64,000 nucleotides of DNA from Pelomonas sp. Root1217 (GTDB lineage: Bacteria; Pseudomonadota; Gammaproteobacteria; Burkholderiales; Burkholderiaceae_C), in NCBI RefSeq assembly GCF_001425705.1, contig NZ_LMDC01000028.1, forward strand, positions 601,536 through 665,535, read 5' to 3'. The number at the start of each line of letters is the position of its first letter. Within the stretch, counting starts at the first letter, position 1. This document shows positions 1 through 9,026 of the stretch, one piece after another. The notes under the pieces are model-generated. The model saw only the letters and a program-made list of their open reading frames with translations. It was not told where the DNA came from and searched no databases. The translations under genes were made by a program, and so were the position numbers.

Positions 1-2531
1 GCCGCGCTGTAGCTCTTGGTGGCCGACACGCCGCTGGCGCTCGTGCCATCGCCGAAGGTCCACGCGTAGCTGGCGATGGGACCCTCCGCATCCGTGCTCC
101 CCGCGCCGGAGAAGCTCAGGCTCGCGCCCACCTGCCCACTCGTCGGGCCGCTGATGTTGGCCACCGGCGCCTGGTTGGCCGCGCTTCCCGGCGTCCAGGC
201 CTCCACTTCGACGATGCGCGAGAACCTGTTCGTCGCACCGCTTACCAGGACTCGAATACGGGTCGTGCTGACCGGCGCGAATACAAATTTGCGCCATACC
301 CTGTCATTACCCGTGACATCGCCGCCTTCCACGGTCACCCATCCGCCGCCATCCCAATATTGGACGTCGTATTGCGTGATCCCATAAGTTCCGAATGTCA
401 TCGCCAGCGTCGGTGTCGACGGCGCTTCCCAATTATCTTGCAACGTGAATACATCAATTTCACCGATAGTCTGGGCGCCATGGAAATCAATCTGCACCCA
501 ATCCGGATAGACATTCCAGGTGGCATCATTCCACCCCCCGCCGTTGCTCCAGTTCTGACCCTTTCTGTCACCGTCATTGATAGCTTTGGCCGGGTAACGG
601 GTGTCATACACACTGGAGGCCGATGCAATACCGCCATTGGCAGCCAATGCGACATTCGTGGCAACACCGGCAGGCGCTCCAACCGAAAACAACGCGGTCT
701 TCACGGAACTCAATCCATGATTGTCCACCACCGTCAAGGTGATTTGATACGTACCAAGGTATTGGTAGGTCTTGGCAGCGCTGATTCCGGCTCCGGTCGT
801 GCCATCGCCGAAATCCCAAACATAAGAAACAATGGAAGCGCCAGGGGCGCTGCTGCTCAACGCGGCAGAAAACTGTGCAACTGCACCTGCGACTCCGACA
901 CCTGGCTGCACTTCAAAATTCGCGCTTGGCGGCGTATAGGCCCCTTGTGACACCACAACTTGCTGCGTAGCAGTGGCTGTCGCCCCCACCGCGTCGGTCA
1001 CCGTCAACTGGACTGTGTAGGTTCCAGCATTTGCGTAGACCTTCTTCGCTGAAACTCCAACCGCGGTCGTGCCGTCGCCGAAGTCCCAGCTATAACTTGC
1101 AATATTGGCTTCAGCATCCGTGCTCGCAGCACCGGAAAAGGTCGTGAAAATGCCGGCCTGCAAATTGGCCGAGGGCAGGGAAATGACTGGCACCGGCGGC
1201 GTGTTCGGCTGAAGACACAGCTCCCAGATGTCGAACAGCGCCGAGCCCCTCGACCGGCCGTACACCGAGTAACCACAGCCTGTGCTTGGTGCAAACGTCG
1301 TCAGTGCCAGAGCCACGTTGCCCGGGTTGGTTGCCGGCACGTGCACTTGAGTCCACAAGAGGGTTCTCGTGTCGAAAGTCCAAAGATCGTCCAATGCCGC
1401 ACCGGAAGGCGAAACGCCACCGAACAAGACGACGACTCCATTCTTCGAGTCGAAATACATCTGGGCTTGGAGCCGTTCGCTTGGCCCCTCCGCGCCGGCT
1501 ACTTCTCGCCAATTGTTGGTTGCGGGGTCGTACAGCCACGTGTCGTTGAGATAGCCGTTATTGGGGCACCGCACGGACTGTCGATCAAAGCACTGGCCTC
1601 CAAACAGGACGAACTGGCGGCTGAAGGAATCGTAGACAAACTGGTTCTCGATCTGGCCGCGCGGCTCGGGCGAGGCCTCTTGGCCGGCGGGAATCGCCAG
1701 CGTGAATTCCCGGGCCGAAAAATTCAGTTTATACAATGCGTTATCGTTGCTGGCACCGCCAAACAAATAGGCATTGACGCCATCGCCGGCAAACCCCGGG
1801 CTATGGCGCTCTGTGGGCGCCAATCCGGTATACCCCCAGCGCCGTTCCATCAGCCTGATGTATTGCCCCGTACCCAGGGAATAGGCCCAGGCACCGCTTC
1901 CGAAGTCCGCATAGATGGAATAGGCCGCACCGGCGCTGATGTCGATATCGCGGTCCAAGGTCAGCGTCTTGCTTGCCGCGTCATAGGACAGCACCTGGGC
2001 AGTCGCGCTGCCGCCCTTCTGCACCAGCCAATCCTTGTAGAAGTTGTTCGTCGTGACCGGCAGCGTCGGATCCACCAATGTCGTACCCGACGTCCCCGCA
2101 CCAGCTGAGCGCGTAAAACTCTGCTGACTGGCACATCGGTAGCCACTCCCACCATTCCAAAGCCAGAAATAGTTATTGATGGGATCAAATACCACGCCGC
2201 TTTCGTCCGAGCCATTGGGCCGGTTGAACGAAGTCATGCCTGCGCAGCTGTCATTGGGGTCAAGTACCGTCCATGACTTGGCAACAGGATCAAAAGCCCA
2301 GATATCGTTGAGATAGGCTCCGCCGCCGGCCCCTCCCCACAAAACCGCCCGATTGAGCGAGTCCACCCACGTCATGGCGCTCCACTCACGCCATCCGGGC
2401 GCGTTGGTCGTGGAGATCGGACGCCACGTGGCAATGAATTCCGCGGCGTGCGCGTCGTTCGCCGCAAGTTCCGCGGAACTGATGCAAGCACCGAGCAAGA
2501 CCGCGAGCAGCCGGTGAAAAAGGACACGCAT
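1..2531 (-). CDS. Secreted Kelch/PKD/discoidin-domain protein, 3' end cut off by window edge
   Basis: The frame is open without a stop from the ATG at 2531 to position 1, giving 843 residues with the C-terminus missing. An N-terminal signal peptide (about residues 1-30, hydrophobic LLAVLLGACISSA) is followed by a Kelch/galactose-oxidase-like propeller (about 35-430, with repeated FGG and W-x-FD/YDP motifs such as VVLFGG). Then come a PKD domain (about 440-528), a second PKD (about 532-613), an F5/8 type C or CBM32-like domain (about 620-775), and the start of a third PKD. Each PKD shows the YxWDFGDGT or YAWTFGDGT core. The architecture points to an extracellular, carbohydrate-binding surface or secreted protein; the substrate is unknown. 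Whether it ends in a PEP-CTERM tail cannot be seen. Codon use is more AT-rich than in neighbouring genes, which hints at a separate origin. The 292-base spacer upstream (2532-2823) contains no gene. Confidence 0.85.
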   Translation of the reverse strand, partial: MRVLFHRLLAVLLGACISSAELAANDAHAAEFIATWRPISTTNAPGWREWSAMTWVDSLNRAVLWGGAGGGAYLNDIWAFDPVAKSWTVLDPNDSCAGMTSFNRPNGSDESGVVFDPINNYFWLWNGGSGYRCASQQSFTRSAGAGTSGTTLVDPTLPVTTNNFYKDWLVQKGGSATAQVLSYDAASKTLTLDRDIDISAGAAYSIYADFGSGAWAYSLGTGQYIRLMERRWGYTGLAPTERHSPGFAGDGVNAYLFGGASNDNALYKLNFSAREFTLAIPAGQEASPEPRGQIENQFVYDSFSRQFVLFGGQCFDRQSVRCPNNGYLNDTWLYDPATNNWREVAGAEGPSERLQAQMYFDSKNGVVVLFGGVSPSGAALDDLWTFDTRTLLWTQVHVPATNPGNVALALTTFAPSTGCGYSVYGRSRGSALFDIWELCLQPNTPPVPVISLPSANLQAGIFTTFSGAASTDAEANIASYSWDFGDGTTAVGVSAKKVYANAGTYTVQLTVTDAVGATATATQQVVVSQGAYTPPSANFEVQPGVGVAGAVAQFSAALSSSAPGASIVSYVWDFGDGTTGAGISAAKTYQYLGTYQITLTVVDNHGLSSVKTALFSVGAPAGVATNVALAANGGIASASSVYDTRYPAKAINDGDRKGQNWSNGGGWNDATWNVYPDWVQIDFHGAQTIGEIDVFTLQDNWEAPSTPTLAMTFGTYGITQYDVQYWDGGGWVTVEGGDVTGNDRVWRKFVFAPVSTTRIRVLVSGATNRFSRIVEVEAWTPGSAANQAPVANISGPTSGQVGASLSFSGAGSTDAEGPIASYAWTFGDGTSASGVSATKSYSA

Positions 2532-2823
2532 GGAGCCTCAACCAAAATATGTAAAGAAAACCGTCGGCGGCTCACCATGAAGCGAAGCTTCACGTGCGCC
2601 CCTTCTTGTTGTGCGCGGGGGCATGAAACCGGCCTTGCCATGAAATGACCCGCCAACCATGGACGCTACATCTACATTTCGCAACTTGAAACCCCGTGAA
2701 CTCGCGTTGCGTCTAAGACCTGTTCGCGACAGCAGCCGGTCCCAGTGCCCGGTGAGCTCGGCCCTCGCGGTCAGGCTCATGCATCGCCGTCCGCTCACTC
2801 GCCGCCTGACTTGGCCTGCACAA

Positions 2824-4755
2824 TCATCGGAAAGGAACAGGCCCAGCCGCAGTTGCGGTCGTCTTGACCTCTAGCAACTGCAGCACGGCGGGGGCGACTC
2901 TTGCTGCGCCAGTCATGCTGAGGTGGTTGTCGTCGAAGTAGAGGCTGTGGTCGCCGTCCACGACGGCACAACGCGGCTCGCGGCACAGCACCTCGCCCAC
3001 GGCCACGCGCTGCGCCTGGCCGCCGGCCGCCAGCTTCTGCACCAGGGCCAGCGAAGCATCCTGCCGTGACTCGTACTGCGCCCGGGTCTGCCCCTGGGCC
3101 GCCAGGTCTTCGCCGCGGCGCCAGCGCAAGGCCAGCGCAGCCGGAACGGGATAGTGATAGGTCGGCACCGGGTCCAGCAGCAGCACGCGCTTGCCGGCCT
3201 TGTGCAGCCGCTGCACGCTCTCGGCCATGCCGGCCTCGAAGGCCCGAGCGCCGGAGGCGTTCAGATAGAACTCATGGCGCGCGACCAGCAGCACGGTGTC
3301 GACACTCGCGTCCCGGCCCAGGCGTTCGACGATGCCACGGTTGACCTCAGCGCAGCGCGGCCGCCCCGGCGGGGTGTAGTCCAGGGCTGGCGGGCAACTG
3401 GAGCCGGTCAGCTGCGCAACGCGGCGGCCCGAGGCCTGGTCGCCCAGGGCGCGGGCAAGTTCGACGCCATGGCTGTCACCCCAGACGGCCAGGGTCCTGG
3501 CCGCCGTCTCGGGGCCGAACAGGCAGCGGGCGTCGTAGTCCAGCCAGCGGTTGCCGCTGGAATGGCAGCGCTTGCGATCGGCACTGAAGTCGGACGCGCC
3601 GGCCCGCAGCACAGCGTCCCGGCCAGCCTGCGCCGCGCGGTGATCCGAAGCCGCCGTCAGCGCCCAGGCGGCAGCCAGACTGGCGACGATGGTCGAGGCC
3701 CCTGCCACCAGCATCACGGGCTGGGCGACTTTCGACTGCCGCACCGGCGCCTCCACCCAGCGCAGCGAGGCCCAGGCCAGGGCCACGGACAGTGCGACGG
3801 CCAGCGTCGCCTGCACGGGCGTGGGCTGGTCCAGCACCAGATGACGCGTCAGCACCAGTACCGGCCAGTGCCACAGATAGAGGGAAAAGGAATGCGCGCC
3901 TATCCAGCGCAGCGGCGCCATCGACAGCCAGCGCGTCGCCAGCGCCCGCCGCGTGCTGCCCACCCAGATCAGCGCCGCCGTCGCCAGGCAGGGCCAGAGG
4001 GCCGCCGGCCCCGGGAAGGCATGGTCGGCGCGCATCAGCAGCAGCGAGCCCACCAGGGCGGCCAGGGCCAGGCCCCCCACGGCCTGGTCCACCCAGGCCG
4101 GGCGCGGCGAAGACGCCTCGTCGCGGCCCATCCACCAAGCCAGGACCGAACCGATCATCAGCTCGAAGGTGCGTGCCGGCGCGGCGAAGAAGGCCCATTC
4201 GGCGTCATAGGGCATCAGCTTCAGGCACCAGGCTAGCGAAGCCAGGCCCACAGCCACCAGCGCGATGCCGATGCGCCGCCGCGCGAAGCGCCACAACAGC
4301 GCCAGCAGCGGCGGAAAGACGATGTAGTACTGCTCCTCGACGGCCAGCGACCAGGTGTGCAGCAGCGGTTTGAGTTCGGCCGCGCCTTCAAAGTAGCCGG
4401 TGGTGCGATAGAGCTCGATGTTGGAGGCAAACAGGCCCGTCGCGCCCAGCAGGCGCGCGAACTCATGCAGGGCCGCCGGCTCCAGCAACAGCCAGCAAGC
4501 CGGTGCCACGAGGGCCAGCATCGCGAACAGCGCCGGGAAGATGCGGCGTATGCGTGCCGCATAGAAGGAGGCGATGCTGTAGCTGCCCGCGGCCAGGCGC
4601 TGCAGCAGCAGCGTCGTGATCAGATAGCCCGAGATCACGAAGAAGATGTCCACGCCGACAAAGCCGCCGGGCATGGCCGCGGGCCAGGCGTGGAAGACCA
4701 CCACCGGCACGATGGCGAGGGCCCGGAGTCCCTCTATGTCGGGCCGAAATTTCAT
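2824..4755 (-). CDS. Membrane acyltransferase (AT3/OafA family) with C-terminal SGNH domain
   Basis: 643 residues. The N-terminus (FRPDIEGLRALAI, then FFVISGYLIT) is the signature of acyltransferase-3 proteins, with about ten predicted membrane segments over residues 1-370. The C-terminal third is an SGNH/GDSL-like esterase fold: GDSH near residue 425 supplies the nucleophile Ser, and DDNHLS near residue 606 supplies Asp and His. Known AT3-SGNH proteins O-acetylate cell-surface glycans, with the SGNH domain handing on the acetyl group. Here it is the last gene of the sugar-biosynthesis block, 10 bases after the wlbC-like stop, so it most likely O-acetylates the exopolysaccharide. The exact acceptor is inferred, not shown. 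Confidence 0.88.
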   Translation of the reverse strand: MKFRPDIEGLRALAIVPVVVFHAWPAAMPGGFVGVDIFFVISGYLITTLLLQRLAAGSYSIASFYAARIRRIFPALFAMLALVAPACWLLLEPAALHEFARLLGATGLFASNIELYRTTGYFEGAAELKPLLHTWSLAVEEQYYIVFPPLLALLWRFARRRIGIALVAVGLASLAWCLKLMPYDAEWAFFAAPARTFELMIGSVLAWWMGRDEASSPRPAWVDQAVGGLALAALVGSLLLMRADHAFPGPAALWPCLATAALIWVGSTRRALATRWLSMAPLRWIGAHSFSLYLWHWPVLVLTRHLVLDQPTPVQATLAVALSVALAWASLRWVEAPVRQSKVAQPVMLVAGASTIVASLAAAWALTAASDHRAAQAGRDAVLRAGASDFSADRKRCHSSGNRWLDYDARCLFGPETAARTLAVWGDSHGVELARALGDQASGRRVAQLTGSSCPPALDYTPPGRPRCAEVNRGIVERLGRDASVDTVLLVARHEFYLNASGARAFEAGMAESVQRLHKAGKRVLLLDPVPTYHYPVPAALALRWRRGEDLAAQGQTRAQYESRQDASLALVQKLAAGGQAQRVAVGEVLCREPRCAVVDGDHSLYFDDNHLSMTGAARVAPAVLQLLEVKTTATAAGPVPFR

Positions 4756-4765
4756 CCGCCGGGAA

Positions 4766-5863
4766 TCAGGCCAGCGCCGCGGCCAGGGCCGCCACGACCT
4801 GGTCTTGCTGCTCCTCGGTGAGGTCCGCGCTCATGGGCAGGCTCATGACGCGAGCCGCCGCGGCGATGCTGTGCGGGCAGGCGTCCGGCTGGCCATATTT
4901 GGCATAGGCCGGTTGGTGATGCAGCGGGCGCGGGTAATGCACGGCGGTTGGAACCCCGGCGGCCTTGAGCTTGGCTTGCACGGCGTCGCGGTCGTCAACG
5001 AAGACGGTGTATTGCGCCCAGACGCAGTCGCGGTCGGGCCGGACTTCCAGCAGCTGCAGGGCGGGAACAGCCGCCTGCAGCTTGGCACGGTAGGCGTCAC
5101 CGAGTTCGAGCCGGCGGCGGACCTCCCATTCGAAGCGATCCAGCTTGCCCAAGACGACTGCGCATTGCAGCGTGTCCATGCGGCCGCCCACGCCGACGCG
5201 GGTATGCAGATAGCGCTGGCTCTGGCCATGGATGCGGATCTCTCGGCAGGCCTGAGCCAGCGCGTCGTCGTTGGTGAAGATGGCGCCACCGTCGCCATAG
5301 CAGCCCAGCGGCTTGCTGGGGAAGAAGCTGGTGCAGCCGAAGGTGGAGGTGTTGCAGCTCTTGCTGCCCTTGTACGACGCGCCGAAGCTCTGCGCGGCGT
5401 CCTCGATGACGGCCAGGCCGTGCCTGCCGGCGATGGCGTTGATCGCGTCCATGTCGGCCACCTGGCCGTACAGGCTGACCGGCATGATGGCCTTGGTCTT
5501 GGCGGTGATGGCGGCTTCAATGAGCTTGGCGTCGATATTGGCCGTGCCGGGCTCGATGTCGACGAAGACCGGCACACCGCTCGCCAGCACGATCATCTCG
5601 GCCGTCGCCGCGAAGGTGAAGGGGCTGGTGATGACTTCGTCGCCGGGCTGCAGGTCCAGGGCCATCAGGCAGATCAGCAGCGCCTCGGTGCCGCTGGCGA
5701 CGCTGATGCAGTGCTTGGAGCCCGTGTAGGCGGTCAGCGCCGCCTCCATCTCCTTGACCTCGGGGCCTAGGATGTACTGGCCGTGGTCCAGCACCTTCTG
5801 GATACGGGCGTTGATGTTGTCGCGCAGGGCCGCGTACTGGCTCTTGAGGTCGATGAAGTCCAT
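4766..5863 (-). CDS. wlbC: DegT/DnrJ/EryC1 sugar aminotransferase, WlbC/WbpE-like
   Basis: 365-residue PLP-dependent aminotransferase of the DegT/DnrJ/EryC1/StrS family. Visible hallmarks are the cofactor segment SGTEALL (about residue 58), VIEDAAQSFGA (about 160), and FFPSKPLGCYGDGG (about 186), where the Lys binds PLP. It closely resembles WbpE/WlbC enzymes, which transaminate UDP-3-keto-GlcNAcA to UDP-GlcNAc(3NH2)A. The start overlaps the preceding acetyltransferase stop as ATGA, so the two are translationally coupled. With the wlbA and wlbB homologues directly upstream, a role in making a 2,3-diamino uronic acid is well supported by context; specificity is inferred from the trio. Confidence 0.88.
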   Translation of the reverse strand: MDFIDLKSQYAALRDNINARIQKVLDHGQYILGPEVKEMEAALTAYTGSKHCISVASGTEALLICLMALDLQPGDEVITSPFTFAATAEMIVLASGVPVFVDIEPGTANIDAKLIEAAITAKTKAIMPVSLYGQVADMDAINAIAGRHGLAVIEDAAQSFGASYKGSKSCNTSTFGCTSFFPSKPLGCYGDGGAIFTNDDALAQACREIRIHGQSQRYLHTRVGVGGRMDTLQCAVVLGKLDRFEWEVRRRLELGDAYRAKLQAAVPALQLLEVRPDRDCVWAQYTVFVDDRDAVQAKLKAAGVPTAVHYPRPLHHQPAYAKYGQPDACPHSIAAAARVMSLPMSADLTEEQQDQVVAALAAALA

Positions 5864-6444
5864 CAGATGATCTCCAGGCGGTTGCCGCTCAAGCGGTAGC
5901 GGTCGCCGGTGTGGGGGCAGGTGGCGTCGACGGGCTGTTCGCTCGCGACGGGCAATTCCAGGCGCTCGCCGAAGCGGCTCATCCAGCCGATCTGCTTGGC
6001 GGGCACACCCACCATCAACGCGAAATCAGGCACGTCGCGATTGATGACGGCGCCGGCGCCGATGAAGGCAAACCGGCCGATGGTGGTACCGCAGACGATC
6101 GTGCTGTTGGCGCCCAGCGTCGCGCCCTGCTTCACGAGGGTGCGACGGTATTCGTCCTTGCGTGTGACGGCCGAGCGCGGGTTGTAGACATTGGTGAAGA
6201 CCATGCTCGGGCCGCAGAAGACGTCGTCCTCCAGCGTCACGGCGTCGTAGACGGAGACGTTGTTCTGGATCTTGACGTTGTCGCCGATGGCCACGTCGTT
6301 GCCGACGTAGACGTTCTGGCCGAAGGAGCATTTCGCACCGATGCGCGCACCGGCGCTGATATGCACGAAGTGCCAGACGCGGCAATCAGCGCCGAGCTGG
6401 GCGCCATCGTCGACGATGGCGCTTGGGTGGATGGTGGTGGCCAT
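5863..6444 (-). CDS. wlbB: Left-handed beta-helix N-acetyltransferase, WlbB/WbpD-like
   Basis: 193 residues from the chosen ATG at 6444; a longer frame begins at 6480 but would run into the upstream gene. The sequence from [14 protein letters not shown] onward is built of hexapeptide repeats ([LIV]-G-x4), typical of a trimeric left-handed beta-helix acetyl-CoA transferase. A conserved loop, [17 protein letters not shown], is the signature of WbpD/WlbB, which N-acetylates UDP-GlcNAc(3NH2)A at C3. The start lies one base after the wlbA stop, and the stop overlaps wlbC, giving a tight three-gene cassette. Confidence 0.88.
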   Translation of the reverse strand: MATTIHPSAIVDDGAQLGADCRVWHFVHISAGARIGAKCSFGQNVYVGNDVAIGDNVKIQNNVSVYDAVTLEDDVFCGPSMVFTNVYNPRSAVTRKDEYRRTLVKQGATLGANSTIVCGTTIGRFAFIGAGAVINRDVPDFALMVGVPAKQIGWMSRFGERLELPVASEQPVDATCPHTGDRYRLSGNRLEII

Positions 6445-6445
6445 T

Positions 6446-7516
6446 TCAGTAGGCCAGAGGCAGGTTGATGCGCTTGCCATCGCGGGAGCTCATGTAAAGC
6501 GCGATCAGCAATTCCAGCGACTTGAGGCCTTCGCGACCGTCGGTCTCGGGTTGGGCCTCGCCGCGCAGCGTCTGGATGACGTTGTCGTAGTACAGCGGGT
6601 GACCGAAGCCGTAGACGGAGGTGGTCTGGTAGCTGGCGTCCTCGATCAATGCGTCCATCTCGTGGGGCGCGTCGAACTCCCAGTGCTGGATCTCGTTGAC
6701 GGCCAGGCCGCCGACGCGAACCGAGCCCTTCTCGCCCAGCAGGGTGATGGAGCCTTCGAGGTTCTTGGGATAGGTCAGCATGCTGACGTTGACGGTGCCC
6801 ATGGCGCCACTGCGCCACTTCAGTGCCGCCGCGCCGCTGTCCTCGACCTCGATGTTGCGGGCCAGCGTGCCGGTGTAGGCCATGACGCTTTCGACCGGGC
6901 CGCAGATCCAGTCGAGCAGGTCGATGTAGTGGCTGGCCTGGTTCATGAAGGCGCCGCCGTCGAACTCCCAGGTGCCGCGCCATTCGGCGCTGTCGTAGTA
7001 GGCCTGGGGGCGGGTCCAGAAGACGTTGACGGCGACGTTGTAGAGGCGCCCGAAGCGGCCCTCGCTCATCGCGCGCTTGAGCAGTTGCAGCGTGGGGTTG
7101 CGGCGGTTCTGCTTGACGACAAACAGGCGCACGCCGGCGTCGTCGCAGGCCTTGACCATGGCCAGGCCGTCCTGCCAGCGCGTCGCCATGGGCTTTTCCG
7201 TCATCACGTCGATGCCGGCACGGGCCACCTCGATGGCCTGGCGGGGATGCAGGCCGCTGGGCGTCGTGAGCACGACGCAGTCGATGCCGAGTTCGGCCTT
7301 GGCCGCCAACAGCTCGGTCAGCGAGGCAAAGCCGCGGGCGCCCGTCTTGGCAACAGCGGCCGCCAAGGCCGTGGCATCGGTGTCGCACACCGCCACGAGC
7401 TCGGCGCGCTCGGCGTGCTTCTTGATCGCCTCCATATGGTTCTGGGCAATGCGGCCGCAGCCGATCAGCGCGAAACGGGCCAGGCGGCCGATGACGGGGG
7501 GGCGGGACTGTTGCAT
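6446..7516 (-). CDS. wlbA: NAD-dependent sugar oxidoreductase, WlbA-like (UDP-GlcNAcA 3-dehydrogenase)
   Basis: 356 residues from ATG 7516, preferred over an upstream ATG at 7564 because AGGTGA lies 7 bases before it and the longer form would overlap the flippase gene. It is a Gfo/Idh/MocA family enzyme: N-terminal Rossmann motif [17 protein letters not shown] with the catalytic-site Lys, and a C-terminal half containing [17 protein letters not shown]. The match to Bordetella/Chromobacterium type WlbA, which oxidises C3 of UDP-GlcNAc uronic acid, is strong along the whole length. Its substrate would come from a UDP-HexNAc 6-dehydrogenase such as the one at 19644-20924. Confidence 0.87.
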   Translation of the reverse strand: MQQSRPPVIGRLARFALIGCGRIAQNHMEAIKKHAERAELVAVCDTDATALAAAVAKTGARGFASLTELLAAKAELGIDCVVLTTPSGLHPRQAIEVARAGIDVMTEKPMATRWQDGLAMVKACDDAGVRLFVVKQNRRNPTLQLLKRAMSEGRFGRLYNVAVNVFWTRPQAYYDSAEWRGTWEFDGGAFMNQASHYIDLLDWICGPVESVMAYTGTLARNIEVEDSGAAALKWRSGAMGTVNVSMLTYPKNLEGSITLLGEKGSVRVGGLAVNEIQHWEFDAPHEMDALIEDASYQTTSVYGFGHPLYYDNVIQTLRGEAQPETDGREGLKSLELLIALYMSSRDGKRINLPLAY

Positions 7517-7553
7517 GGGGTTCACCTGTGAGGAGTCGGTCGGTCTTGTGGAT

Positions 7554-9026
7554 CTAGGCAGCATTGTCGGCAGCTCGCCGCCAGAGCCGCGTCAGTCTTG
7601 CAAAGGCCGGATCGGCGGCCAAAGGGTGGCGGCACCAGGCCAGCGCCAGCAGCCACGCGACGCAGCAGCTCAGGATGGCCAGCACGAACCAGGGAATAGG
7701 CATGGTTTGCCCTGGCTCGCGGGGATGCAGCCAAAGCAGCAGCGCGGGCGGCGCAAGCGCGATCAGCGCCACGGCCATGCTGCGCACGAGCTGGCCACGC
7801 AGCGCCTGCCAGTCGTTGGGCAGGAACTTGCCCTTCACGATATACACCAGCGGCAGCTGCAACAGCATGGCCAGCGCCAGCCCGGCGGCGCAGGCCCAGG
7901 GCTCCCGCCAATACGCTGCCGCCGCGACGATGAGGGCCGCGCGCGCCGGCTGGAAGATCACCTCCATGCGGGTCAGCAGGTCCATTTGCCCCATGGCCAC
8001 CATCAGATTGCCGATCAGGCTGATCGCCGCGGCCAGCGCGCCGGCCAGGCAGAAGATGGGCACCAGCGGCGCAGCCGCATCCCACTGCGGGCCGAACAGC
8101 AGCCGCAGGGTCTCCAACCCGTAGAGTGCGACGAAGCCGTAGAAAGGCCAGGCCACCACGCAGACATAGGTGACGCTGGCGATGTAGAGCGGCTCCATGG
8201 CCTGCTGCTCGCGCACGGCCTTGGCGAAAGCGGGATAAGCCACGTTGCGCACGGCGCCCATCAGGTCGCGATGGAACAGGTTCATCAAGCCCTGCGCACG
8301 GCTCAGCAGCGCGACGGGAGTGAAGCCCATCAGCTTGCCCACGGCCAGGTCGTTGATATCCATGGACACCGACGTGACGACGCCCACGACCGAGCTCTGG
8401 GCGCCGAACTTGAACAGGCTGCGCCATTGCGACAAGCCGGGCCGCAGCAAGCGCCGCTCGCCCTGCGCCCACCACGCGGCAAAGCCCGTGGTCGCGCTGA
8501 CGACCAGCGTGCCGGCGACGAGGCCAATGGGGCCCCAGCCGGCCCAGGACAGGCTGACACTCGTGATGGCACCGGCCAGCGTCGCGGCCAGGTTCGCGAC
8601 GGCCAGGGCCTTGAAGGCGAGGCGGCGGCGCAGCAGCGCCAGCGAGATCGTCGAGAACGGCAGCAACAGGAAGTTCAGCGAAGCCAGCCACAGCAGGTCG
8701 CGCATGCGCGGCTCGCGGTAGAAGTCGGCCACCCAGGGCGCCACGGCAAAGACGACGAAGCCAAGACCGATGCCGATGATCAGCGTGACCCCCAGCGCCG
8801 TGCGGATGTGATCGTCGGTGAGGTCTTTCTCCTGGATCAGGTAGCTGGCGACACCGAAGTCACGCAGGACCTGGGCGATGCTCATGACGGCCAGCGTCAC
8901 CGAGTAGACGCCAATCTGGTCCGGCGTCAGCAGCCGGGCAATGATCAGGTTGCTCGCCAGGTTGATGACGATCAGCGCATACCGCTCCGCGAAGGAGAAC
9001 AGCAGCGCACGGCGCACGCCGCTCAT
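7554..9026 (-). CDS. Wzx-type polysaccharide flippase (PST/MOP superfamily)
   Basis: 490 residues, almost entirely hydrophobic with about 12-14 membrane segments. The N-terminus (FSFAERYALIVINLASNLIIARLLTPDQIGVYSV) is characteristic of the lipopolysaccharide biosynthesis/PST branch of the MOP flippases. It is expected to move the lipid-linked EPS repeat unit across the inner membrane, completing a Wzx/Wzy-type pathway with the ligase/polymerase candidate at 11253-12569. The start overlaps the stop of the upstream glycosyltransferase (ATGA). The assignment is by family and location; the lipid-linked substrate is inferred. Confidence 0.85.
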   Translation of the reverse strand: MSGVRRALLFSFAERYALIVINLASNLIIARLLTPDQIGVYSVTLAVMSIAQVLRDFGVASYLIQEKDLTDDHIRTALGVTLIIGIGLGFVVFAVAPWVADFYREPRMRDLLWLASLNFLLLPFSTISLALLRRRLAFKALAVANLAATLAGAITSVSLSWAGWGPIGLVAGTLVVSATTGFAAWWAQGERRLLRPGLSQWRSLFKFGAQSSVVGVVTSVSMDINDLAVGKLMGFTPVALLSRAQGLMNLFHRDLMGAVRNVAYPAFAKAVREQQAMEPLYIASVTYVCVVAWPFYGFVALYGLETLRLLFGPQWDAAAPLVPIFCLAGALAAAISLIGNLMVAMGQMDLLTRMEVIFQPARAALIVAAAAYWREPWACAAGLALAMLLQLPLVYIVKGKFLPNDWQALRGQLVRSMAVALIALAPPALLLWLHPREPGQTMPIPWFVLAILSCCVAWLLALAWCRHPLAADPAFARLTRLWRRAADNAA

